Below are positions 8,909 through 17,367 of a stretch of DNA of 64,000 nucleotides, in pieces. The position numbers were made by a program, and so were the translations under genes. The notes beneath the pieces are model-generated. The model was not told the origin of the DNA, did no database searches, and saw only the letters and a list, made by a program, of their open reading frames with translations. The stretch comes from Dokdonia sp. PRO95 (GTDB taxonomy: Bacteria > Bacteroidota > Bacteroidia > Flavobacteriales > Flavobacteriaceae). The stretch covers positions 2,309,299 to 2,373,298 of the forward strand of contig NZ_CM001837.1 of the NCBI RefSeq assembly GCF_000355805.1, written 5' to 3'. Position 1 is the first letter of the stretch; every line of letters starts with the position of its first letter.

Positions 8909-9054
8909 AAGTAAATGTACTGGTTGATACAAAACTACAACTCGGTAGCTTATTTGTTCAATTGGGTCGTATGGTTTTTGAAATGCTTAAGATACGGTTC
9001 ATATTTGTAGTGTCAATCAATAGCCGATATCCTCAACATCAAAATATATCAATT

Positions 9055-9726
9055 ATGGACTATGCTACTTTCTTTAAGATATTTATCACGCTACACGCAT
9101 TAGGTGGGTTTATTTCTCTCATCTCTGGTACTATTTCTGTCATAGCTCGTAAGGGTAATGTGTGGCACAAAAAATCTGGGATGATTTTTTATTATGGGAT
9201 GCTTACAGCGGGTATTTCGGGTATTGTGGCTTCGCTACTGCCAGATCACAACAATCCGTTTCTGTTTGTGGTAGGACTATTTAGTGTATATCTCGTGCTT
9301 TCTGGGTACAGAGCGCTTAGGTTTAAGAGCGTACGCAAAATGGCAGATCTACGCTGGGACAAAGTTATCTCTTGGTCTATGGCTATCATAGGTTTAGGTA
9401 TGATAGGTTATGGATTGTATCTCGTTTTTAAAAGTTTTACAATGGGCTGGGTGCTTGTGATTTTTGGCGCCATAGGTTTACTCAACGCCATAAATGATTT
9501 AAGAGCAATGCGAGATTTAAAGCTATTGCGCAAGAAGTACTTACGACTACATATAGCAAAAATTTCTGGAGCATACATTGCTGCTTTTACGGCCTTTTTT
9601 GTCACAAATAGCGTGTTACCGTCATTGTTGAGTTGGCTATTACCTTCGGTTTTTGGGATTATTTTCATCTCTTACTGGATGCGTAAGACGAGACTTGGCA
9701 AGAAAATTACAGCTGAGACTGTATAA
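9055..9726 (+). CDS. DUF2306-like membrane protein
   Basis: A 223-residue membrane protein with about six or seven helices. The first helix carries LHALGGFISLISGTISVIAR followed by a KxxxWHKKSG loop, as in DUF2306-type proteins. The start at 9055 (MDYATFFKIF) is preferred over the in-frame ATG at 8962, because the extra 31 residues have no membrane character and no family match. It diverges from the Crp gene. Function unknown. Confidence 0.7.
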   Translation: MDYATFFKIFITLHALGGFISLISGTISVIARKGNVWHKKSGMIFYYGMLTAGISGIVASLLPDHNNPFLFVVGLFSVYLVLSGYRALRFKSVRKMADLRWDKVISWSMAIIGLGMIGYGLYLVFKSFTMGWVLVIFGAIGLLNAINDLRAMRDLKLLRKKYLRLHIAKISGAYIAAFTAFFVTNSVLPSLLSWLLPSVFGIIFISYWMRKTRLGKKITAETV

Positions 9727-9744
9727 ATGACAATTGGGTAGATT

Positions 9745-9762
9745 ACGCTTTCGCGAAAGCGC
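9745..9762. repeat. TTTCGCGAAA palindrome copy 3 (full)
   Basis: ACGCTTTCGCGAAAGCGC, followed directly by ACTTAAAA, lies in the 84-base gap before a TPR protein gene. Confidence 0.9.
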
Positions 9763-9810
9763 ACTTAAAACCATCTTTACATCATCAATCAAAACAAAAA
9801 CAATACTATT

Positions 9811-10440
9811 ATGAAACACTTACTTATTATTATCGCATTATGCAGCAGTACCTTCCTTGTAGCTCAAACTAAATATGAGCAGGGTATGCGCAAAGCAATG
9901 GAACTCTGGGATCAAGATAAACTTGATGAGGCTTCAAATCTTTTTGAGCGTATCGCAACGGTAGAAAAGGAAAACTGGTTGCCCTCGTACCACGTGGCGC
10001 AAATAGCCATTGTGAAGAACTGGCGAGATTTTGAAAACGAAAATGAAACAACGCTTAAAGTAAATGGAGATAAGGCGCAGGAGTATATCAATGCAATGCG
10101 TACGATAGAAAAAGATAACCCGTATGCAGATTATCTACAAGCGCAGCTATATACCGTGTGGGTAGCTTATGATGGTATGAAGTACGGAATGAAATATGCC
10201 GGTACCATAGGCGAACTTTACCAGAAAATGGTTAAGATAGATCCAGATAATCCCATTTTTATAGCAGATAAGGCACAGTGGGATATGGGGAGTGCAAAGT
10301 ACTTTGGCAGCTCAATTGAGCCGTATTGCGTAGAGTTAAAACGCGCCATTGAGCTTTTTGCTACCTTTAAACCTGAGACGGAGTTCCATCCCAAAGGCAA
10401 TATAAAAAGAGCTTTAGAAAGTGCAGAGGCTTGTAATTAA
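9811..10440 (+). CDS. Secreted TPR-like protein
   Basis: A 209-residue protein with a clear signal peptide (MKHLLIIIALCSSTFLVAQ, cleavage after about residue 19). It then has helix pairs of TPR type (YEQGMRKAMELWDQDKLDEA, residues 22-41, and a second set around 95-140), so it is probably a periplasmic or surface scaffold. It lies six bases upstream of a LytS-type histidine kinase, which suggests one transcript and perhaps a sensory partnership. A ligand cannot be named. Confidence 0.75.
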   Translation: MKHLLIIIALCSSTFLVAQTKYEQGMRKAMELWDQDKLDEASNLFERIATVEKENWLPSYHVAQIAIVKNWRDFENENETTLKVNGDKAQEYINAMRTIEKDNPYADYLQAQLYTVWVAYDGMKYGMKYAGTIGELYQKMVKIDPDNPIFIADKAQWDMGSAKYFGSSIEPYCVELKRAIELFATFKPETEFHPKGNIKRALESAEACN

Positions 10441-10446
10441 GAAAAA

Positions 10447-11781
10447 ATGAAGTATTATCTAACAGAGTTTGCAAAGGCAAATATTGTAGGCTTAACCATA
10501 TTTATCGTTCATAGTATTATACTGTACGTGCTGGGTAACCCTTGGTATGGAGATGGAGTAATAACCTTTTTTATCCAAAACCAAATCTTTTCTGTAGCGC
10601 TGTATGCAGTAAATACGATGGTTATAGTAAACTTTAGAAAACGTTTTACCGCTACTCTGTGGAATTTTAAGGTGCTTACTTATGCGCTTATTGCGCATAT
10701 TGCTGTGACTTTAGTTACCGTGTTTGTTCTGCGATTGTTACTTATCACGAAGTATTACAACATTCCTTTAGATCAATATTGGGCTAGTGAAGGTCTGGAG
10801 GATTATATATTTCCTTTTATAATAACAGCTGTCGCAACAACCTCGTTTTATGCGGTGAGTCGCTGGAAGAGAAAGCAAGAGAGTAAAGTAAAGGAATCTA
10901 AAATTATTGCAGGAGCCGCTTCTGCAAAGTTTGATGCACTTAAAAATCAGCTGGATCCTCATTTTTTATTCAACAGTTTAAATGTGCTGGCAAGTCTTAT
11001 TGAGGAAAACCCAAGACAGGCAACCAAGTTTACCACTTCGCTTTCAAAAGTATACAGATATGTACTAGAGCAAAAAAATAAAGAACTAGTGCCTCTAGAA
11101 GAGGAGCTTGCCTTTGCTCGTACGTATATGAATCTTATCAAAATGCGTTTTGAAGACAGTATTGTGGTAGACATACCTGAGCAATCTTCTCACTCAGAGT
11201 ACAAGGTGGTGCCGCTATCGTTACAATTACTATTAGAAAATGCCGTAAAGCATAACCAAGTAACTCCTTCAAATAAGCTTCATATAAGAATCTATGAAGA
11301 GGGAAATACGCTATATGTGACTAATAACATCCAGAAAAAACAAGTAGTAAAGAAGAGTAGCGGTGTAGGTTTACAAAACATACGCCAGCGCTACGGCCTG
11401 CTCACGAGTAGTGATGTTGTTATAAAAGATGATGGAGCAAACTTTCAAGTGGGTGTGCCGTTACTTACACAAGCTGGACAAGCTAGTTTTGAACCTAAAC
11501 AAACAGAGTATCTAGAGGATAAACGTTATCAACGTGCAAAAAAGAAAGTAGAAGATCTCAAAGGATTTTACATACACTTCACTATATATGCGATTATGGT
11601 GCCTGTCTTTATTTATTTTAATGTGATGTCTACCAGTTTTCCTTGGGCACTTTTTCCTATACTAGGATGGGGCTGGGGTGTTGTAGGTCACGCCTCTGAG
11701 GTGTACGGCTGGAGCCCTATATTTAATAAAACTTGGGAAAAGCGCAAGATAGAGAGACTTATGGATGATGATGATTTCTAA
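10447..11781 (+). CDS. LytS/YehU-type sensor histidine kinase with C-terminal 2TM domain
   Basis: A 444-residue kinase. Four N-terminal membrane helices (residues 10-140) lead to the His_kinase domain with QLDPHFLFNSLNVL (phospho-His about 172) and a C-terminal ATPase region with LLENAVKHN and GVGLQNIRQRYGLL. After residue about 355 comes a 2TM domain (YQRAKKKVEDLKGFYIHFTI, then GWGWGVVGHA). The usual LytTR-type response regulator gene is absent here; the next gene is terC on the other strand. The partner regulator must lie elsewhere, or signalling is unusual. Confidence 0.9.
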   Translation: MKYYLTEFAKANIVGLTIFIVHSIILYVLGNPWYGDGVITFFIQNQIFSVALYAVNTMVIVNFRKRFTATLWNFKVLTYALIAHIAVTLVTVFVLRLLLITKYYNIPLDQYWASEGLEDYIFPFIITAVATTSFYAVSRWKRKQESKVKESKIIAGAASAKFDALKNQLDPHFLFNSLNVLASLIEENPRQATKFTTSLSKVYRYVLEQKNKELVPLEEELAFARTYMNLIKMRFEDSIVVDIPEQSSHSEYKVVPLSLQLLLENAVKHNQVTPSNKLHIRIYEEGNTLYVTNNIQKKQVVKKSSGVGLQNIRQRYGLLTSSDVVIKDDGANFQVGVPLLTQAGQASFEPKQTEYLEDKRYQRAKKKVEDLKGFYIHFTIYAIMVPVFIYFNVMSTSFPWALFPILGWGWGVVGHASEVYGWSPIFNKTWEKRKIERLMDDDDF

Positions 11782-11802
11782 GTTCCGTAATCTGTCACAT
11801 AA

Positions 11803-11840
11803 AAAAAGTGTCTTTAAGCCGTAGCCTAAAGACACTTTTT
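11803..11840. terminator. Bidirectional terminator between kinase and TerC genes
   Basis: AAAAAGTGTCTTTA/TAAAGACACTTTTT, a perfect 14-base stem with a ten-base loop. T runs at both ends allow it to serve both convergent genes. Confidence 0.9.
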
Positions 11841-11859
11841 ACATTCTGTAAGAAAGATG

Positions 11860-12705
11860 TTAGTCCTTTTTGAGGTGCTCTACATTTTTCTTCATTTGTA
11901 TTTGTGCTCCAGAGTCCTTTGTTTTCATCGCTCTGTATTTGAAGTTTATAAACTCTACCAGTAATGAGAAAGCAATCGTAAAGTATAAATAACCCTTAGG
12001 GATGGCTCCTACGCTTGATCCAAAGATTTCTAGGTGTGATAGGTGCGCGCCTTCTGCAATAAGCATAAAACCTATTAAAATTAAGAATGATAGCCCTAAA
12101 ATCTGTAAAGATGGGTGCTTTGCAATAAAGTTTCCTACAGGGTTTGCAAAGAGCATCATTATCCCCACAGAGATAACAACTGCTATCACCATAATGATTA
12201 ATGCATCTGTTGGATTGTCAGAGAGTCCATTAGTCATCCCGACAGCCGTAAGTATAGAGTCAAAAGAGAATACAAGGTTGATAACTGCAATTTGTACAAT
12301 GGCATTACCTAGCGTAGTAGAGCTCTTTTTTGAAATCTCTTCTTCTTCTAGTCCTGTTTCATCCACCTTCTCGTGTATCTCGTGTACAGACTTCCAGATA
12401 AGGAAGATACCTCCTGCAAGAAGTATAACCGCTTGCCAGCTTATCCCTCCTGTTATCCAGCTTGCGTTTATATGCCAGAAAGGAGCACTTAAGGCCACAA
12501 GCCACGATATCCCAAAAAGTAATGCGATACGCATACCCATTGCAAGTGCAAGACCAATATTAGTCGCTTTTTTACGATCCTTTTGCGGAAGCTTTTCTGC
12601 GGCGATAGATATAAAGATGATGTTATCTATACCTAATATGATTTCAAGAAAGGTAAGCGTAAGCAGTGCAATCCAAGCATCTGCAGTGGTAAGAATGTCA
12701 AACAT
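11860..12705 (-). CDS. TerC family integral membrane protein
   Basis: A 281-residue protein with about seven membrane helices and the TerC signatures EIILGIDNIIFISI near the N-terminus and INLVFSFDSILTAVGM in the middle, whose acidic residues lie within membrane helices. Relatives (Alx, YkoY, TerC) are linked to metal export, especially manganese, and to tellurite resistance clusters; no ter genes are nearby. It overlaps the upstream lipoprotein gene by one base (TAATG), so translation is probably coupled. Confidence 0.92.
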   Translation of the reverse strand: MFDILTTADAWIALLTLTFLEIILGIDNIIFISIAAEKLPQKDRKKATNIGLALAMGMRIALLFGISWLVALSAPFWHINASWITGGISWQAVILLAGGIFLIWKSVHEIHEKVDETGLEEEEISKKSSTTLGNAIVQIAVINLVFSFDSILTAVGMTNGLSDNPTDALIIMVIAVVISVGIMMLFANPVGNFIAKHPSLQILGLSFLILIGFMLIAEGAHLSHLEIFGSSVGAIPKGYLYFTIAFSLLVEFINFKYRAMKTKDSGAQIQMKKNVEHLKKD

Positions 12706-13088
12706 TAGTTAGTCGTTTTTTTTGCGGTTCCGCGTTGTTTGTTGGTTTCTCCTACGAGGGAGTACTCAAAGGTATAAAAATCTCCGTCAGTAGCTATGAT
12801 TTTCATATGGAGTGCTTTTTCCTCACTCATACTTTTTGGGTTCAACTTCTTAACGATGTACTCACAATCATTAATCCATCGCACAGAAGAGGAGTCTGCT
12901 TTACCTTTATAGTAATCAATCTCTAGTGTGTCGTTACGTTCAAAAGTGGTTGCTACGAGCTCTCCATCTAGTAGGGTTTCAAAAGTAAATGTGCCTGTTT
13001 TAAAATCTTTACAGCTACGTTCTGGGCTCTCACAGCTTAAAGCGAAAACACTAAATATTACAAAAAAAGCTTTCCATTGATTCTTCAT
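12705..13088 (-). CDS. Small lipoprotein, unknown function
   Basis: A 127-residue protein with a lipoprotein signal (MKNQWKAFFVIFSVFALSC, lipobox ALSC), a predicted mature beta-rich domain and several Cys (CESPERSCKDFKTG, NDCEYIV). Similar Bacteroidetes proteins of this layout are often mislabelled as topoisomerase-related; nothing here supports that. It is the first gene of a unit with TerC, whose start codon overlaps its stop. Confidence 0.7.
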   Translation of the reverse strand: MKNQWKAFFVIFSVFALSCESPERSCKDFKTGTFTFETLLDGELVATTFERNDTLEIDYYKGKADSSSVRWINDCEYIVKKLNPKSMSEEKALHMKIIATDGDFYTFEYSLVGETNKQRGTAKKTTN

Positions 13089-13227
13089 AGATTACAAAAA
13101 TAACACAGGGGCGTGAGTAATTAATAGTAAGTCTGAAGATATTTTTATGAGGATAAATAGCTGAATATTTTTAGTCAAAATTCATCTCACTTTAAGGTGG
13201 TTTTTTGAGATGTTGAAGAGATGGTTT

Positions 13228-13677
13228 TTACATCTCATAGCTCTCAAAAGTTCCATCTTCTAGAAAAATAATCACTCTCTTAATAGGTGATTTTGAGGAG
13301 GAAAAAGCAGTGATGTTTTTGACTGGTTTCTCTTCTGTATTTGATGGTAGAGTAGCACTTGTTTTTGATGCGAATTCTTGACCATTTTTTGAATGTGCAT
13401 CAGTTGAGAAATTAGTGTCAGTTGATGGGGTAGGAGGGGTGGTTTTTGGACTTGCTTTTGTTCCGTAAAGAAGCCATTGTAATTCCACTTCTGGGAAGGT
13501 TGAAACTACGGTCATCACAAAGTCTAAACTTGGCTTATTTCTACCAGCCATAAGATGAGATATGGTAGCTCTTCCTACTTGCATTTTTTCGGCAAATGCG
13601 GTTGCGCTCAATTCGTTTGCATCCATGATTTCTTGGAGGCGTCGCGCAAATTTTTTGTTATTTATAAGTGTTTCCAT
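13228..13677 (-). CDS. XRE-family repressor-like regulator
   Basis: A 149-residue DNA-binding protein. Residues 8-65 form a lambda-repressor-type HTH (RRLQEIMDANELSATAFAEKM, then ATISHLMAGRNKPSLDFV). A low-complexity Ser/Thr/Pro linker (about 75-125) and a short C-terminal strand-rich segment IKRVIIFLEDGTFESYEM follow. It faces the M14 peptidase gene across a 281-base gap that holds a 36-base palindrome, and its own promoter contains a shortened version of the same core, so autoregulation and control of the peptidase are likely but inferred. Confidence 0.85.
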   Translation of the reverse strand: METLINNKKFARRLQEIMDANELSATAFAEKMQVGRATISHLMAGRNKPSLDFVMTVVSTFPEVELQWLLYGTKASPKTTPPTPSTDTNFSTDAHSKNGQEFASKTSATLPSNTEEKPVKNITAFSSSKSPIKRVIIFLEDGTFESYEM

Positions 13678-13687
13678 TTGTATACAG

Positions 13688-13711
13688 CAAAGATACGTTA
13701 CAAATGTAAAC
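13688..13711 (-). promoter_or_regulatory. Promoter and candidate operator of the XRE gene
   Basis: On the minus strand TATCTTTG (13695-13688) matches the Bacteroidetes -7 box TAnnTTTG. Directly upstream lies GTTACAAATGTAAAC on the plus strand (13697-13711), an imperfect palindrome that resembles the centre of the large palindrome at 13877-13912. No well-spaced -33 TTG was found. Confidence 0.55.
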
Positions 13712-13876
13712 TATGAGTATTCTTATCTATAAAAGTCGTTTTAGTTGTATTTGAGTGTTTAATCAACACTTTAGTTTTGAGTATTTAAATATCTGAATTT
13801 AAATATATAAAGTGTAAAATAGTGAGATTTGGTTAAGTTTGGTGAAATTGTACGTTGCTACGTTACTACTGTATAT

Positions 13877-13912
13877 AAAACGCACTGTTTACAATTGTAA
13901 ACAGTGCGTTTT
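13877..13912. promoter_or_regulatory. Perfect 36-bp palindrome, candidate operator
   Basis: The two 18-base arms are exact inverses centred between 13894 and 13895: AAAACGCACTGTTTACAA and its complement. There is no loop, and genes on both sides point away, so a terminator role is unlikely. It ends 22 bases before the -7 box of the M14 gene. Its GTTTACAATTGTAAAC centre is echoed upstream of the XRE gene. Confidence 0.7.
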
Positions 13913-13933
13913 AATGAAGAGTTGTAAAAAAAG

Positions 13934-13941
13934 TATCTTTG
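13934..13941 (+). promoter_or_regulatory. -7 box upstream of the M14 carboxypeptidase
   Basis: TATCTTTG matches TAnnTTTG and lies 18 bases before the chosen ATG at 13959, giving a short leader. A TTG at 13922 is too close for a standard -33 element. Confidence 0.5.
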
Positions 13942-13958
13942 TGCTCCAAAGAATACAT

Positions 13959-15008
13959 ATGGAGTTACTTGAGTTATTACAATTGTTTTCACACAGCCGA
14001 GAAAAATCTATTTCTGGCAGATATATATCACCAGATTTTATCACCGATTTTGTCTCTCAATTATCGTCAGATTTTACGATTGATACACTAGGTTATTCGG
14101 TAGAAAATAAACCTATTCATTCGGTGGTTTTTGGCACTGGGAAAGTGAAGATTTTTATGTGGTCACAGATGCACGGAAATGAATCTACAACCACAAAATC
14201 TATGCTTGACTTTTGCCGTTTTTTAGAGCAAAAAAAGGACTCGGATTTTTATAAAAAAGTGATTGAAAATTGCACCTTTTTTATGATCCCTATGCTTAAT
14301 CCAGATGGCTCAAAAAACTGGACAAGGGTAAATGCAAATGATGTAGATCTTAATCGAGATGCACAAAATTTGAGTCAGCCAGAATCAAAAATTTTGCGTG
14401 ATGTTTTTGATACTTTTAAACCTGATTATTGTTTCAATTTACATGGGCAAAGAACCATTTACGGTTTTGAAGAAACAGGTAAACCATCTATACTTTCTTT
14501 CCTCGCACCCTCGGCAGATGTGGAGAGGAGTTTCACATTTTCGCGAAAGCGGTCTGCAAGTGTAATCGCTCATATCTTTAAAAATCTCAAAGAAGATCTT
14601 GATGGGAATATAGGGTTGTATAATGATGCGTTTAATAATAATTGTGTGGGTGATGCTTTTCAAGAAGCTGGAGTGCCCACTGTATTATTTGAAGCTGGTC
14701 ACTATCCAGACGATTATGCTAGGGAGAAAACTAGAGCCTACGTATTTGCAGCATTATTATATGCGATTGAAGCTTGTAGTAAGGAGCTGGTTTATGATAT
14801 AAGTGCTTATAAAGAAATCCCTGAGCATAGTGCTTGTTATGTTGATGCACATGTAAAAGATGGAGAAGAAAAGCGTGGGGTCTATTATGTAGAACGAGTA
14901 GAGGATGGGGAGATAATTTTTGAACCTACAATGCTGGAGGCATCTCTGAGCAATGGTAAGTTTGCTCATGCTATACTGGATAATGCATCTGCGTTTAAAC
15001 TTCCCTAA
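13959..15008 (+). CDS. M14-family zinc carboxypeptidase
   Basis: A 349-residue cytoplasmic-looking metallopeptidase (no signal peptide from this start). The zinc ligands are visible: QMHGNEST gives H72-x-x-E75, and NLHGQRTIYG gives H162. LNPDGSKNWTRVNANDVDLNRD is the substrate-binding Arg/Asn region, and a later Glu in VLFEAGHYPDD is the likely catalytic base. The longer frame from 13839 is rejected because the extra 40 residues run through the palindrome and promoter. Palindrome copy 4 is encoded inside it as FSRKR. Confidence 0.88.
   Translation: MELLELLQLFSHSREKSISGRYISPDFITDFVSQLSSDFTIDTLGYSVENKPIHSVVFGTGKVKIFMWSQMHGNESTTTKSMLDFCRFLEQKKDSDFYKKVIENCTFFMIPMLNPDGSKNWTRVNANDVDLNRDAQNLSQPESKILRDVFDTFKPDYCFNLHGQRTIYGFEETGKPSILSFLAPSADVERSFTFSRKRSASVIAHIFKNLKEDLDGNIGLYNDAFNNNCVGDAFQEAGVPTVLFEAGHYPDDYAREKTRAYVFAALLYAIEACSKELVYDISAYKEIPEHSACYVDAHVKDGEEKRGVYYVERVEDGEIIFEPTMLEASLSNGKFAHAILDNASAFKLP
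14537..14552. repeat. TTTCGCGAAA palindrome copy 4, inside the M14 gene
   Basis: TTTTCGCGAAAGCGGT is read in frame as Phe-Ser-Arg-Lys-Arg. This is the only intragenic copy not using the Phe-Ala-Lys frame. Confidence 0.85.
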
Positions 15009-15050
15009 TAAAAATCGATTTAATGCCCTTTTTTAGGGGTAAAATGGCTG

Positions 15051-15105
15051 CGATAACGTTATCGTGAATTAGATTAAAATATTACAGAATAATCAGTATT
15101 ATTCT
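15051..15105. promoter_or_regulatory. Two palindromes upstream of the Lrp gene
   Basis: CGATAACGTTATCG at 15051-15064 is a perfect 14-base palindrome. AGAATAAT/ATTATTCT at 15086-15105 is an inverted repeat with a four-base centre. Both lie 36-90 bases before the Lrp start, where autoregulatory Lrp sites are usual. Confidence 0.5.
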
Positions 15106-15140
15106 ATTATTTTTGCATTATACTCAAAATATACAGTTGC

Positions 15141-15623
15141 ATGGCAAAATTTAAATTAGACGAGGTAGACCACCAAATTCTCGATATGCTTATCGAAAAT
15201 ACGAGAACTCCTTTTACAGATATAGCAAAAAAACTTCTCATTTCTGCAGGTACTGTTCACGTACGTGTTAAGAAAATGGAAGAGGCTGGAATCATTACAG
15301 GTTCCTCATTAACACTTGATTACGGAAAATTAGGATACTCTTTTATTGCTTATGTAGGAGTATACATTAATAAGACATCACAAACTACATTTGTACTTGA
15401 GCGCATCGCTCAGATTCCTTTTGTAACTGTGGCTCACGTAACTACGGGGAAGTTCAATATCTTCTGTAAGATACGTGCAAGAGATACGAATCATGCAAAG
15501 AATGTAATATTCTTACTTGATGATATTGATGGTGTGTACCGCACAGAAACGATGATATCTCTAGAGGAAAGCATCAATGATAAAAAACGATTAATGCACT
15601 CTATCTTTCAAGATCTAGTGTAA
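15141..15623 (+). CDS. Lrp/AsnC family transcription regulator
   Basis: A 160-residue regulator with an N-terminal winged HTH (LDEVDHQILDMLIENTRTPF, then SAGTVHVRVKKMEEAGII) and a C-terminal RAM ligand-binding domain (VGVYINKTSQTTFVLERIAQ, residues about 70-150). The family forms octamers and binds amino acids; the ligand here is unknown. It has its own terminator and two upstream palindromes. Confidence 0.93.
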   Translation: MAKFKLDEVDHQILDMLIENTRTPFTDIAKKLLISAGTVHVRVKKMEEAGIITGSSLTLDYGKLGYSFIAYVGVYINKTSQTTFVLERIAQIPFVTVAHVTTGKFNIFCKIRARDTNHAKNVIFLLDDIDGVYRTETMISLEESINDKKRLMHSIFQDLV

Positions 15624-15645
15624 TTACAATAAGACTTCATTTACT

Positions 15646-15676
15646 AAAACCCTTTCTCTGTTGAGAAAGGGTTTTT
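15646..15676 (+). terminator. Terminator of the Lrp gene
   Basis: AAACCCTTTCTC/GAGAAAGGGTTT stem with a four-base loop, then a T run, ending about 50 bases after the Lrp stop. It overlaps the first codons of the longer DinB frame and so argues for the later DinB start. Confidence 0.88.
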
Positions 15677-15705
15677 TGTTACTTTTAGATTTTAAAACAA
15701 ACAAG

Positions 15706-16227
15706 ATGACACACACTAGCGAGCTTAAAGCAGGAGAGTATAATGAATATTATAAACAGTACATAGACCAAGTACCTGGCTCGCTAGGAATCGCTCAAGC
15801 GCTGGAAACAGGTATGGAAGACACTCGAGATTTCTTTACCTCGCTTTCTGAGGATGAGCTGTTATTACGTTATGAAGAAGGGAAGTGGACTCCTAAGGAA
15901 GTGTTGCTGCATCTTATAGACACAGAGCGCATTTTTAGCTATCGCGCATTACGTTTTTCTAGAATGGATAGTACGCCTTTACAAGGTTTTGAGCAAGATG
16001 ATTTTGTGTTGTCTAGTGATGCAAACAGTCGCACTATAGACTCTCTAATTGCTGAGTATGTGGCTGTAAGGCAGTGTAGTTTATTACTATATGCCTCTAT
16101 GACAGCGCAGACTATTGCAAACATAGGTACCGCTAGCGGAAGCCCTATGAGTCCTCGCGCAGCGGCATTTATCACAGCTGGGCATGAGCGTCATCACATT
16201 AGAATTATAAAAGAGCGATATCTTTAA
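15706..16227 (+). CDS. DinB-family (DinB_2) putative metal-dependent protein
   Basis: A 173-residue four-helix-bundle protein. Motifs are WTPKEVLLHLIDTERIFSYR, which has the first metal His (HLIDTE), and the C-terminal AGHERHHIRII with the His ligands. Families of this fold include thiol transferases (bacillithiol or mycothiol S-transferases), but the substrate cannot be fixed. The start at 15706 (MTHTSELKAG) is preferred since the longer frame begins inside the Lrp terminator. It converges on aroB with a four-base overlap. Confidence 0.85.
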   Translation: MTHTSELKAGEYNEYYKQYIDQVPGSLGIAQALETGMEDTRDFFTSLSEDELLLRYEEGKWTPKEVLLHLIDTERIFSYRALRFSRMDSTPLQGFEQDDFVLSSDANSRTIDSLIAEYVAVRQCSLLLYASMTAQTIANIGTASGSPMSPRAAAFITAGHERHHIRIIKERYL

Positions 16228-17303
16228 TTTGTAGTGCTAGCTTGGTAATAATCAAAGGCTGCGTGGATAAGGTCATTTGAGACTTGTTTATCGATTACAG
16301 GTTTTCCTATGCTTTCTAGAAGTACGAAGTTTATTTGTCCATTGCTGTTTTTCTTATCGTATTTTAAATACTCGATAATGGATGTGATGTCCGCTTTCGC
16401 GAAAGCTACCGCATCATACATATCATTAAAGGTTGCGGTAATTTCTTCTAGTTCATCCTGTGATAAACCAGAAAGCGCCACCGAAATGAAACTTTCTAAA
16501 ATCATCCCAATTGCAATGGCTTCCCCGTGTAACAAGGTGGTTCTATCTTCAGATGCTAGACAATACGACTCAATGGCGTGACCTAATGTGTGCCCATAGT
16601 TAAGCGCTTTGCGAATGTTTTGCTCCCGTGGGTCTTCTATAACAATATTATTCTTGATGATAATACTCTCGTAGATGAGTTGGCTCAAGTCATCTGTTGT
16701 CATGGCGCTCAAGTCTTTGAGCTTATCCCAATACGTTCTATCTGCCACGAGACCGTGCTTGTACATTTCTGCAAGTCCAGAACGTAATTCTTCTGGAGGT
16801 AAGGTTGCAAGAAAGCCACCGTCTATCAATACCATCTGCGGATTGTTAATTACCCCGATTAAGTTCTTCAATGTACCTAGATCCACACCAGTCTTACCAC
16901 CTACACTAGCATCTACCATTGAGAGTAAAGAGGTAGGAACGTTTATAAAATCCATACCACGTTTAAAAGTGCTTGCTACAAAACCACCAAGGTCTGTGAC
17001 AACCCCACCACCTACATTTATAATAAGTCCTTTTCTGTCTGCATCTAGATTTGCAAGTGCATCCCATACACCAGTACAGGTTTCTATAGTCTTATTAATC
17101 TCGCCATGAGGAATCTCTATAACCTCAATAGGAATCTCTGTGGCGAGATTACCTAAAAACGGTGCAAGACAATGCTCGTGTGTATGCTCATCTACGATAA
17201 CGAAGATCTTGCTGTAGTTGCTCTGTAGTAGTAATACATTAAGGGCATCATATCCAGATTCATTAAAAACGATGTCGTAAGAAGCGGCTTGTATGGCAGT
17301 CAT
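16224..17303 (-). CDS. aroB: 3-dehydroquinate synthase
   Basis: A 359-residue enzyme that turns DAHP into 3-dehydroquinate in the shikimate pathway, using NAD and a divalent metal. NAD-binding region GGGVVTDLGGFVASTFKRG, then PTSLLSMVDASVGGKTGVD, the EMYKHGL motif, and metal ligands including His in NYGHTLGHAIES and HGEAIAIGM. The C-terminal domain has YLKYDKKNSNGQINFVLLESIG. Palindrome copy 5 encodes AFAKAD in the variable stretch just before that segment. No other aro genes are near. Confidence 0.97.
   Translation of the reverse strand: MTAIQAASYDIVFNESGYDALNVLLLQSNYSKIFVIVDEHTHEHCLAPFLGNLATEIPIEVIEIPHGEINKTIETCTGVWDALANLDADRKGLIINVGGGVVTDLGGFVASTFKRGMDFINVPTSLLSMVDASVGGKTGVDLGTLKNLIGVINNPQMVLIDGGFLATLPPEELRSGLAEMYKHGLVADRTYWDKLKDLSAMTTDDLSQLIYESIIIKNNIVIEDPREQNIRKALNYGHTLGHAIESYCLASEDRTTLLHGEAIAIGMILESFISVALSGLSQDELEEITATFNDMYDAVAFAKADITSIIEYLKYDKKNSNGQINFVLLESIGKPVIDKQVSNDLIHAAFDYYQASTTN
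16391..16407. repeat. TTTCGCGAAA palindrome copy 5, inside aroB
   Basis: CCGCTTTCGCGAAAGCT is read on the minus strand as Ala-Phe-Ala-Lys-Ala in a variable region of AroB. Confidence 0.9.
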
Positions 17304-17367
17304 TATTTTTGAAATTTTAACGATTGCAAATTACTCACTTTTGAGTAAAAAAAGTTTAAAGTGGGTG

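Noticed and set aside
10492-11174. Minus-strand frames under the histidine kinase
   Set aside because: Shadows of the kinase gene, which has all expected motifs.
12002-12712. A 236-residue plus-strand frame opposite terC
   Set aside because: It is an antisense shadow of a clear TerC gene, with Ser/Ile/Pro-rich composition and no domain.
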